Shown piece by piece: positions 16,788 to 22,767 of a stretch of 33,465 nt of DNA (within the stretch, counting starts at the first letter, position 1; each line of letters starts with the position of its first letter). Position numbers and translations under genes: made by a program. Location of the stretch: positions 1-33,465 of IMG/VR virus record IMGVR_UViG_3300021085_000115; one strand, given 5' to 3'. The notes below the pieces were generated by a model. It was given only the letters and a program-made list of their open reading frames with translations. It had not been told where the DNA came from and made no database searches. The DNA is from a virus.

Positions 16788-17036
16788 TTAACTTTCGTTC
16801 AGTATCTGATAAACCCTTTGCCGCGTGATCTGAAAGCGCGCGCACAGATCATCAATATTCCTGCCGTTGAACTCAGCACGCAGCGCCTCACGATCGAGTT
16901 TGGGCTTTTTCAGAATGTAAACTGTGTCCCCACCCGCTTGCTTATGAAGGGCATCAACGATCGCATCGCGTAGCTCATCTGCTAGACCATTATCGACTTT
17001 TGAGTGCAAAACTTGCGTGATAATCGCCTCAATCAT
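16788..17036 (-). CDS. Mor-family transcription regulator-like protein
   Basis: 82 residues from ATG 17036, which overlaps the terminase stop (ATGA); a GTG two codons upstream is the alternative. The C-terminal helix-turn-helix, FNGRNIDDLCARFQITRQRV then YQIL, fits the DNA-binding half of Mu Mor/C-type activators, and the N-terminal helices with GLADELRDAIVDALHKQAGG fit the dimerisation half. It is shorter than Mu Mor (129 residues). It sits inside the packaging gene cluster and ends 7 bases before the 9-mer array. Late-gene activation is an inference from the family. Confidence 0.7.
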   Translation of the reverse strand: MIEAIITQVLHSKVDNGLADELRDAIVDALHKQAGGDTVYILKKPKLDREALRAEFNGRNIDDLCARFQITRQRVYQILNES

Positions 17037-18835
17037 AGCCACGCACCACTGGGTTGCGCGTTAATGCTCCACTTGCGCGCTTTTGGTTGCGTTTTGGCGC
17101 TCTCTGGCGCGTTCTCAGGCGTTTTTGGCTGCGGGTTAATGGGCCGCTTACGGGTGTTACGGGATAGCCTCAGAGCGCACAGATTGTAGACTCTCACATC
17201 CAGTGCTTCGTTGCGAGCGCGAGTGGTGACCCATTCTTGTCGGGGTCGCCCTTTTGAGTATCTGGTAACCAGTTTTTCGGCGGTTAATTGCGAAAAATAC
17301 TCATCGTCATACGCGACATCTGCCGGAAAGTGACAGTATCCTGGCCCTGGTTCCTGAATAGTCAGATAGCTGTATACGATCGACTTTGCTTGGTCAACGC
17401 CAATTGGTTCAGCGCTAATTGCCTTCTTCCTGCGGCGTGCAAGTCTTCTGGCGCGTTTCTGTGCGTCTTCGATCAGTCCAATTCCAAATCCAGAAACGCC
17501 CTTCACCGCATAGCACCACTTTCGCTTTGCGACGAAATCGTAGACCAATTGCGTGTTATATCCGCTGTCGATCGCGACCGCATCAGCGTTTAAGTCTTCC
17601 AGCACTTCAGATAACTCATCCCACACATCTGGACGAGCGGTATCACCGGCCAGAATAATGTAATCGAGCGACCAACTCTCTTCTGTCTTTGCATCCCATC
17701 CAACGTGTTCAAGCTCGAGGCGATCTTTTTGCACATCGATGCCGATGGTAGTTTTCCCGAATTCCAGATTTTCTGGATATTCTTCGCGGCGCGTAATCAG
17801 CGCACCGGGGTCTACTTGTTCACCTTGCTCTTGCCAGCACTCGCCAAGCACCGTATTCACGAACGTCTTTAGCTGTTCCTGCGATCCTTTCTTTGCGGCA
17901 ATGAAATCTGTCGCGGCATCGCTCCACGAGTACCATCCCAACGGCGAATATAAACTCGATAGGTGATATCCCTTATATCTGCCGGTAGCGGTTGCTCGCC
18001 ATTCGCCTTTGAGTAGCATGTTCGTCTTGTTTGATTCTGCAATTTCAGATCCGCATTCATTGCAAACCAGGCATGCGGTCATTGGGTCATTGTCTTGCCA
18101 TTTGATCCGATCCCATGTGATCGTAATGTATTCGCCACAGTGAGGGCAGGGCAGGTAAAACTGGCGCTTATCACTTTGTTCGTGATATTCCTGAATCGTG
18201 CAAAGCCCGTCGATCGTTGGAGTCGAGCATAAAAAAACCCGACGATTCCTTTTGAAAGTTGCTGTCCTGCGAATAGCCAACTGCACCGGCGAGCCTTCGC
18301 CGTCAACGTCTGATGGATAGCTCGAAACTTCATCAAGAAACAAATAACGCGCGGGCATAGATCGCAACCCAACGTTTGAATTAGATCCGGTTAGGATGAG
18401 CGTGCCGCCTGCGTAATCTTTCTGGAAAAGCGTATTGCCGGAGTCACGCGCGCGTGGTGCTGATATCTTGGCAGCGACTTCCGGTATCGAGTCAAGCATC
18501 GGCCCGATTCGCTGCTTTGACGCGCGCTTGGCGCTGTCAGCGGTAGGCATGACGTAAAGCATTGACCCCGGAGCATGATGGATCACATAGCCAAGCCAGT
18601 TATTACCACATTCGGTTGCGCCGATTTGCGCGCCTTTCATAAAGACCACGATATCGCTATCTGATTGCGCACTCAGCGAATCCATGATCTCGCGCAAATA
18701 GGGCGTGCGATCAGTGCGCCATTTGCCAGCCTCGCTGCTGCTTGCCTGATCCAGCACGCGATGACGGTCTGCCCACTCGCTAACTGTCAATTCCGGTTCT
18801 GGTCGCAGCGCTGCTGCGTAAACTTCACTGTACAC
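17033..18835 (-). CDS. Terminase large subunit (lambda gpA family)
   Basis: 600 residues. Residues 66-75 (MKGAQIGATE) are the deviant Walker A of gpA-type packaging ATPases and 164-170 (YLFLDEV) the Walker B. Paired cysteines CPHC (230-233) and CNEC (258-261) form a zinc-knuckle-like insert usual for the family. The C-terminal nuclease begins near residue 365 (TTIGIDVQKDRLELE). The start is a GTG at 18835 overlapping the small subunit stop by 11 bp. The enzyme cuts and translocates DNA into the prohead through the portal. The last 40 residues are Pro/Lys-rich and look variable. gpA-type enzymes usually package from cos sites. Confidence 0.93.
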   Translation of the reverse strand: MYSEVYAAALRPEPELTVSEWADRHRVLDQASSSEAGKWRTDRTPYLREIMDSLSAQSDSDIVVFMKGAQIGATECGNNWLGYVIHHAPGSMLYVMPTADSAKRASKQRIGPMLDSIPEVAAKISAPRARDSGNTLFQKDYAGGTLILTGSNSNVGLRSMPARYLFLDEVSSYPSDVDGEGSPVQLAIRRTATFKRNRRVFLCSTPTIDGLCTIQEYHEQSDKRQFYLPCPHCGEYITITWDRIKWQDNDPMTACLVCNECGSEIAESNKTNMLLKGEWRATATGRYKGYHLSSLYSPLGWYSWSDAATDFIAAKKGSQEQLKTFVNTVLGECWQEQGEQVDPGALITRREEYPENLEFGKTTIGIDVQKDRLELEHVGWDAKTEESWSLDYIILAGDTARPDVWDELSEVLEDLNADAVAIDSGYNTQLVYDFVAKRKWCYAVKGVSGFGIGLIEDAQKRARRLARRRKKAISAEPIGVDQAKSIVYSYLTIQEPGPGYCHFPADVAYDDEYFSQLTAEKLVTRYSKGRPRQEWVTTRARNEALDVRVYNLCALRLSRNTRKRPINPQPKTPENAPESAKTQPKARKWSINAQPSGAWL

Positions 18836-19148
18836 GATCGGCCACCATCTCTAGCGTTTCTTTGACTTCTTTGCGCAGCTCGAACAGGATTTCTTTTTCT
18901 GTGCGTCCGACCAAAATCGAACTAATCCTTTCTGGCAATGCCAGGAAAGCGTTTTTGACTTCCCTGGCTGCGCTGTCTGCCTCGCGCTTGACGCTTGCGA
19001 CTTCCACCAGCTCGCCTTCTTTTTCTTTGAGTACCAATTCCGCAAGTTCAGCATTCGCCGCTTCACGCTTGGCGCGCGCCGCGTTGTACTTGCCGTAATC
19101 TTCTGCGCCATCACTTTCAATGGCAGCTGTCTTGCGTCCTTGTTTCAT
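18825..19148 (-). CDS. Terminase small subunit (Nu1-like)
   Basis: 107 residues, helical. The N-terminal half is a charged coiled coil (YNAARAKREAANAELAELVL). The C-terminal block EVKNAFLALPERISSILVGR is typical of small terminase proteins that pair with gpA-type large subunits. It lacks the N-terminal winged helix of full-length Nu1 (181 residues), or it is a shorter member. ATG at 19148 has an in-frame stop just upstream and no clear Shine-Dalgarno. It should bind the packaging site and recruit the large subunit. Confidence 0.8.
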   Translation of the reverse strand: MKQGRKTAAIESDGAEDYGKYNAARAKREAANAELAELVLKEKEGELVEVASVKREADSAAREVKNAFLALPERISSILVGRTEKEILFELRKEVKETLEMVADRVQ

Positions 19149-19289
19149 ATAGTTATATCAATCCAGAATTTAATAACTTTTAGGAATACTCACTATGAAA
19201 AAATCGATCATCGAATCACCCGCAGACGCTTTAAGTCAGGAAGGACCCGCGACCCTTGTGCGGTGCAACAAGGATACATAGTAACCGGC
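19149..19289. other. Intergenic region upstream of the terminase genes; candidate cos region
   Basis: This 141-bp gap precedes terminase small on the minus strand, the place where lambda-type phages keep cos. The side next to the terminase is AT-rich; the other holds a GC-rich block near 19244-19268 (ACCCGCGACCC and GTGCGGTGC). No clear promoter or tRNA was found. The cos assignment rests on position only. Confidence 0.3.
19195..19281 (+). CDS. Possible 28-residue plus-strand mini-ORF
   Basis: ATG 19195 follows AGGAA at good spacing (8 bases) and opens a 28-codon frame beginning MKKSIIESPADALSQ. It is the only plus-strand frame with a proper ribosome site inside the minus-strand late block. 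No homology is recognised and it overlaps the candidate cos region, so it may be chance. Confidence 0.25.
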   Translation: MKKSIIESPADALSQEGPATLVRCNKDT

Positions 19290-19997
19290 TCATCGTTTCT
19301 TTGGATTCTTGATGACATATGCCAACGCCTTGCCCATGTGCTTGTTGAAGTTCTTATCAGCGCTGCGCTGCACGCCACCGTAGAAGTCAAAGCGTTTTCG
19401 GTACGATGGTTTCGCACCTTCAACCATGAAGGGGGTCACGTTCTTACCGTTGCGTTCCATGATGATCGTGCGCTGCCGTCTGGTGTTGATTGCAAAGTAC
19501 TTCTTCTTTTTGCGCTTGCTCTTCGTGTTCTGGGCTGGGTCAAAGTTCCTTCCGATGTCGCTGATGGCCTTAACTATCTGTGAAGGTTTTAGGTTGCCAA
19601 ACTTATCGCGTGCTGCGGTGCGGCTGGGGTACAGGTATCGACCGGGGCCAAGCAATAGCTTCTCTGATTTCTTTTGCCGTCTGTCACCACCTTCGATGTG
19701 AGGCTTCATGATGTCCCGGCGCGGCTGGCCTTTGTTGCCAAAGTTCTCAATGTCTACCCGCGCAAACATCCGATCAATGCCGTCTTTGCGCTTTGCTCTT
19801 TGATACCTGATACCGCCCACAAGATATTGCTTGATCGGGTCTTTGAAGCTGTCGCGCATTAGCTTACGCGTGTCGTACATTGCTTCTTCTGCTGTATCGT
19901 TTAACGCCATAGACAACGCGAACGGCAGCTCTTTGCGGTGTATCCGGCTTAATTGTTTCTTAAAGCCTTTGAGGTTAGTGCGCACATCGACTTGCAT
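19290..19997 (-). CDS. GpZ-like minor tail/virion protein
   Basis: 235 residues, very basic. MQVDVRTNLKGFKKQLSRI followed by PFALSMALNDTAEEAMYDTR is the pattern of the prophage minor tail protein Z family. The middle and end are Lys/Arg-rich (NTKSKRKKKKYFAINTRRQR, then GAKPSYRKRFDFYGGVQR). In lambda gpZ acts late in tail assembly at the head-tail interface. Unusually, this gene lies upstream of the terminase genes rather than between capsid and tail genes. Start ATG 19997 lies two bases from the DUF3310 stop. Family moderately sure; function here is inference. Confidence 0.55.
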   Translation of the reverse strand: MQVDVRTNLKGFKKQLSRIHRKELPFALSMALNDTAEEAMYDTRKLMRDSFKDPIKQYLVGGIRYQRAKRKDGIDRMFARVDIENFGNKGQPRRDIMKPHIEGGDRRQKKSEKLLLGPGRYLYPSRTAARDKFGNLKPSQIVKAISDIGRNFDPAQNTKSKRKKKKYFAINTRRQRTIIMERNGKNVTPFMVEGAKPSYRKRFDFYGGVQRSADKNFNKHMGKALAYVIKNPKKR

Positions 19998-19998
19998 G

Positions 19999-20322
19999 CT
20001 ATTTAAGCTCCCGGCCCGTTTGCAGATCCCATTCGCGTGATGTCTTCACGGCGTAACCGCTCGCAGACTCAGGCGCATGATCGTCCTTGTCCCGGTTGCG
20101 CGGGTCATCACCCAGCGCATAGGACAACCACCAATGCGCTTTGTGTAGGTTCTCATCCGCATCGCCCTTGGCTTTCCAACGCCACAACATCTCAAAGGCT
20201 TGAACCACGCACGCTGTCTTGACATCTTGAGCGCCAAATTGCTGCACCATCGCATCAATGCATTCAATATCGCCAGCGTAGTGAGACGGGGCGTTTACTG
20301 CTTCAGAATGGAATTTCGTCAT
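19999..20322 (-). CDS. DUF3310 protein
   Basis: 107 residues from ATG 20322, chosen because GGAGAG lies 6 bases before it; the frame is open to two earlier ATGs at 20340 and 20337 that lack such a site. The core VNAPSHYAGDIECIDAMVQQ then VVQAFEMLWRWKAKGDADEN is the DUF3310 signature, shared with T7 gp1.7-type proteins that have nucleotide-kinase activity. The start overlaps the upstream gene by 20 bp. A role in nucleotide metabolism is inferred from the family. Confidence 0.85.
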   Translation of the reverse strand: MTKFHSEAVNAPSHYAGDIECIDAMVQQFGAQDVKTACVVQAFEMLWRWKAKGDADENLHKAHWWLSYALGDDPRNRDKDDHAPESASGYAVKTSREWDLQTGRELK

Positions 20323-20791
20323 CGTAAAACTCTCCATCAAATTTTTTTAATTCAGATCCGGTAAATTGCAGCTTTAGCGCGATCACACCAGCCGGGATCA
20401 TCTTGATCAGCTCATCGACCGTAAACGTGGCAGCGTTCTTGTTCTGGACGCGCTTCACTTGTTCCGCTTCGCGCACGACATGGATCGTTGTTCCTCTTGG
20501 GCCACCTTTGCTCGTCCAGATCATAGGCGGCATTGGTTCATTGCCCAGCAGCTTCGCCTCGCTTTCCATTGCGGCAATTCCTGCCTCGATGGATTTCGCG
20601 TGAATCCGAACACTGGGCAAATGCTTCTCTGCAACTGCCTTTTCGTATCGCTCAACTTGAGCGTCCCATTTGAATCGCATTTCACTGCTCACTTTCAGTC
20701 GAAGATAGTCAGCACCCCATTTCCGATCGGCAGATTCTCTTAACGCATCAACTCCGTCTGTGATGCTTTTTAGTTCTAAATCTTTCTTCAA
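20303..20791 (-). CDS. Unknown replication-region protein with SSB-like C-terminal tip
   Basis: 162 residues from a TTG at 20791 (an in-frame TAA lies two codons upstream). The first 90 residues are helical and charged, including KWDAQVERYEKAVAEKH. A central GGPRGTTIHVVREAEQVKRV looks like a beta hairpin followed by a helix. The end, FDGEFYDDEIPF, matches the acidic Phe-terminated tip of bacterial single-stranded DNA binding proteins (DDDIPF in E. coli), which docks replication and repair enzymes. I see no OB-fold signature, so it is either a divergent SSB or a protein borrowing the docking tip. It lies next to the iteron-like region, upstream of DUF3310. Confidence 0.7.
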   Translation of the reverse strand: MKKDLELKSITDGVDALRESADRKWGADYLRLKVSSEMRFKWDAQVERYEKAVAEKHLPSVRIHAKSIEAGIAAMESEAKLLGNEPMPPMIWTSKGGPRGTTIHVVREAEQVKRVQNKNAATFTVDELIKMIPAGVIALKLQFTGSELKKFDGEFYDDEIPF

Positions 20792-20812
20792 TTCTTAAGC
20801 CCCGGTCATAGT

Positions 20813-20860
20813 ATTCATCATCACCTCCCCCCCTAAAGGGGGGGGGAGTGAGTGATGAAT
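20813..20860. repeat. Large inverted repeat with C7/G9 core
   Basis: ATTCATCA (20813-20820) pairs with TGATGAAT (20853-20860), TCAC with GTGA, and C7 (20827-20833) with the G9 run (20838-20846) around a TAAA loop. The structure is just upstream of the TTG start at 20791. No U run follows on the minus strand; on the plus strand a T6 run begins 6 bases past it (20867), so a plus-strand terminator is possible. Confidence 0.75.
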
Positions 20861-20883
20861 AATATCTTTTTTGACATTTGTCT

Positions 20884-21059
20884 GATGAATCGATGATGAA
20901 TCGATGATGAATCTTTGTTCATAAAACTCCAATTATCTATTAATATCAATGACATACGGGATTCATCACTCTGATGACTCGATGATGAAAAAAAAGTATA
21001 TTATTCATCATTTGGTGTCATCATTGAGTCATCATTCATCATCGCCAAATGATGACTAC
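20884..21059. repeat. Iteron-like GATGAATCGAT cluster (origin or operator candidate)
   Basis: GATGAATCGAT stands twice in tandem at 20884-20905 with a third partial copy to 20913, an 11-bp period of about one helical turn. A one-mismatch copy lies at 20973-20983, and inverted copies of GATGATGA/TCATCATC fall at 20961-20968, 21003-21011 and 21026-21043. The arms CATTTGGTG and CGCCAAATG flank the last group (21009-21051). An AT-rich stretch (about 20914-20955) separates the two halves. This is the layout of an iteron origin or a multi-site operator. It extends into the 3' end of the small ORF at 21001-21174. Confidence 0.6.
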
Positions 21060-21174
21060 TACTGGATGTGTATACAGTAGTTTTTAGCCCTTTTTCACGC
21101 CCAATTTCCAGCCGGATTTGATGCGCAATGGCCAATTCTTCAGCCGAATACCAGATGTCGAATGGGCTACTCAA
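21001..21174 (-). CDS. Small protein, uncertain
   Basis: 57 residues from a TTG at 21174 overlapping the upstream stop region and preceded by GGTGG; an ATG at 21216 in the same frame would overlap by 50 bp. The segment SPFDIWYSAEELAIAHQIRL then EIGREKGLK reads like a genuine short helical protein. The last 20 residues (SSSSHHLAMMNDDSMMTPND) are a translation of the iteron-like repeat and look low-complexity. No family recognised. Confidence 0.4.
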   Translation of the reverse strand: MSSPFDIWYSAEELAIAHQIRLEIGREKGLKTTVYTSSSSHHLAMMNDDSMMTPNDE

Positions 21175-21394
21175 CTGATCCACCAATCGCCGGTTTGACG
21201 ATTTCGCGCATCTCATTGGTCAATTCACCCATCTCTCGCAAAAGCGCTTTTTTTTCTGAATACAGTTCGTCAGCATGCTTTTGCAGCGCTTGTGCATTTG
21301 AAAGTAACTCATCCGCATGCTTTTGCAACGTTGCCAATTCCAACATCAAATCGGAAATGTCCTCATCGTTTAGCTCAATCGTCACGTTTGCCAT
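21167..21394 (-). CDS. Small coiled-coil protein
   Basis: 75 residues. ATG 21394 follows GAGGG at 6 bases and overlaps the end of the 378-residue frame by 13 bp; the frame is open upstream, but that part is a shadow of the preceding gene. After MANVTIELNDEDISDLMLEL comes an internally repeated heptad region, with LQKHADEL occurring twice 14 residues apart, then EKKALLREMGELTNEMREIV. It probably forms a parallel coiled coil. Function unknown; the position after the methyltransferase suggests the early/middle replication operon. Confidence 0.65.
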   Translation of the reverse strand: MANVTIELNDEDISDLMLELATLQKHADELLSNAQALQKHADELYSEKKALLREMGELTNEMREIVKPAIGGSVE

Positions 21395-22518
21395 AGTTGT
21401 CCCTCTAATACTGTCCACGCTTTCGCCGCTGTCTGCGGCACCACTCCATTTCCGAGAGCGCGAATACGATCTACGCGATTTTCGGTGTTTTCCGAAACGC
21501 GTGGTATTCCTGCTTCCCATGAAGCAGAGTCCCAACCATCTATAACTTCGTTGTTTGTCTCAGTTAAGGATGTCCAACCCACTGGAACTCCCATCAATTT
21601 TTCAACCCAATCCGGGTTCAGTTGCCCATTGGTCTGCGCTCTGCCGCCAGCCTGATCTATCACTACTGTTGTTAGCGACTTCTGAGTGCCTTTCTTTGTC
21701 GGATCGCTCCGGTCTTGATAACCGAGTCGAGCTTCGTGTGCTGCTGGAGTCGGCCAATTCCTGACCGCGCCGCCCAATGTCGTGCCGCGCTTGTCCTTGC
21801 CTTTCACTTGGTTGTTGTCCTGCGTTGTCGGAGTTGGCCACATTGACACGAACCTGTCTAAACTCACCGACTTGTTTGTGCTGTAGTTCAGCTCCCCATT
21901 CGACGCGCCCTGATTTGTTGATTTCCGAATGATGTGATCGCTCGCCGTTGGAGTTGGCACGCTGTGGGTAGGTTTCTGCGTCAATCCCATTTGATAGGCT
22001 GGAGTCTGCAAGGATGTAGACTCGCTTTCGTTGATGCGGCGCACCGACTTCACTCGCGCTAAATATTCCGAACGTCGTTTTGTAACCAAGGCTTTCCAGG
22101 TCTTCGATGACTTCTCTAAGTCCAAGCGTGATGTGTCCTTCGACGTTTTCAAAAAAGCATCGAACAGGTCGCATTGCTTGGATATGTTCTCTGATGTATG
22201 GCCAGAGATGTCTGGGGTCATCCTTTCCGGCGCGCTTTCCTGCGGCTGAGAAAGGCTGGCAGGGATAGCCAGATGTAAGGATGTCAACTCTGTCTCGAAA
22301 GAGATGTGACGGGAAGGTTTTAAGATTCGACCACACAGGTGCCGGATCCAGGGCACCCGCTTCCATCTTCTGGACCAGGTTGGCAACGGCGAAAGCTTCG
22401 ATCTCCACATAAGCGAGTGTTCTAAGTTCAAGCCCGGCAAGCTCAAGTCCTCGCTCGATGCCAGCGTATCCGCTACAAAAGCTGATGACGTTTCTAGGTT
22501 GTTTGGCAGTATCCACAT
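21382..22518 (-). CDS. Long frame overlapping the C5-methyltransferase; carries motif X
   Basis: 378 residues from ATG 22518, only 4 bases after the methyltransferase ATG and in another frame; 917 bp are shared. The shared part is Ser/Thr/Pro-rich with repeated TPT phrases (SVPTPTASD, MWPTPTTQDN, NWPTPAAHEA). Past the methyltransferase stop it reads LNPDWVEKLMGVPVGWTSL, then RVDRIRALGNGVVPQTAAKA (about residues 348-367), a clear motif X of cytosine-C5 methyltransferases that the other frame lacks. Either this is a second polypeptide completing a split enzyme, as the beta chain does in M.AquI, or a +1 frameshift joins the frames. From memory, similar out-of-frame ORFs accompany other phage C5 enzymes; I cannot verify this here. 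Its extreme N-terminus may be a shadow. Confidence 0.7.
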   Translation of the reverse strand: MWILPNNLETSSAFVADTLASSEDLSLPGLNLEHSLMWRSKLSPLPTWSRRWKRVPWIRHLCGRILKPSRHISFETELTSLHLAIPASLSQPQESAPERMTPDISGHTSENISKQCDLFDAFLKTSKDTSRLDLEKSSKTWKALVTKRRSEYLARVKSVRRINESESTSLQTPAYQMGLTQKPTHSVPTPTASDHIIRKSTNQGASNGELNYSTNKSVSLDRFVSMWPTPTTQDNNQVKGKDKRGTTLGGAVRNWPTPAAHEARLGYQDRSDPTKKGTQKSLTTVVIDQAGGRAQTNGQLNPDWVEKLMGVPVGWTSLTETNNEVIDGWDSASWEAGIPRVSENTENRVDRIRALGNGVVPQTAAKAWTVLEGQLWQT

Positions 22519-22522
22519 CCAT
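21602..22522 (-). CDS. DNA cytosine-C5 methyltransferase, motifs I to VIII
   Basis: 306 residues from ATG 22522 (overlaps the upstream stop, TGATG; an ATG 11 codons earlier is in frame but less likely). Motif I is ISFCSGYAGIERGLELAG (13-30), motif IV GYPCQPFSAAG with catalytic Cys88, motif VI ENVEG (125-129) and motif VIII QRKRVYILA (164-172). The C-terminal 130 residues are polar and end WATEPGLG at a TGA. In complete family members this point continues into a motif X of the RxxALGNxVVPQ type; here that motif is encoded in the overlapping frame. The enzyme would methylate phage DNA, perhaps against host restriction. The split could be real or a single-base error. Confidence 0.85.
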   Translation of the reverse strand: MDVDTAKQPRNVISFCSGYAGIERGLELAGLELRTLAYVEIEAFAVANLVQKMEAGALDPAPVWSNLKTFPSHLFRDRVDILTSGYPCQPFSAAGKRAGKDDPRHLWPYIREHIQAMRPVRCFFENVEGHITLGLREVIEDLESLGYKTTFGIFSASEVGAPHQRKRVYILADSSLSNGIDAETYPQRANSNGERSHHSEINKSGRVEWGAELQHKQVGEFRQVRVNVANSDNAGQQPSERQGQARHDIGRRGQELADSSSTRSSTRLSRPERSDKERHSEVANNSSDRSGWRQSADQWATEPGLG

Positions 22523-22767
22523 CACCACCAATCCGAATAATGCTGTCTGAACCAAAGCACCGGATTTGGTTGCACTTCTTCCGCAAATGCGATGTCCTCG
22601 CGCGCTTGCTCTGCCAGCGTTTCCATCAAATCACGCGCCTCGCGCAGCGTGGCAAAGTCCTGTTCACTCAAATCCAGCATGCCGCGAAGATGCGCTTCTT
22701 TAAGCAGTGCGCCTTGTTTGGCTAGCTCATAGGTCAGCAAATCTTGTTTAGCCCATGCTTCGTTCAT
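22522..22767 (-). CDS. Small helical protein upstream of the methyltransferase
   Basis: 81 residues from ATG 22767, which overlaps the primase-helicase stop (ATGA); its stop in turn overlaps the methyltransferase ATG. It is mostly helical and acidic (LSEQDFATLREARDLMETLA) and ends in an aromatic tail (PVLWFRQHYSDWW). No family recognised. The tight overlaps on both sides mean it is translated with the replication and modification genes. Confidence 0.65.
   Translation of the reverse strand: MNEAWAKQDLLTYELAKQGALLKEAHLRGMLDLSEQDFATLREARDLMETLAEQAREDIAFAEEVQPNPVLWFRQHYSDWW

Noticed and set aside
16512-16973. Plus- and minus-strand ORFs through the 9-mer array, such as DQT/GKT or LFG repeats
   Set aside because: A 9-bp repeat without stops is open in several frames at once; no Shine-Dalgarno and no non-repeat domain supports translation.
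19140-19583. 147-residue plus-strand ORF over the GpZ-like gene
   Set aside because: Antisense to a supported gene in its second half and without a ribosome site at its start; only the separate 28-codon frame at 19195 has one.
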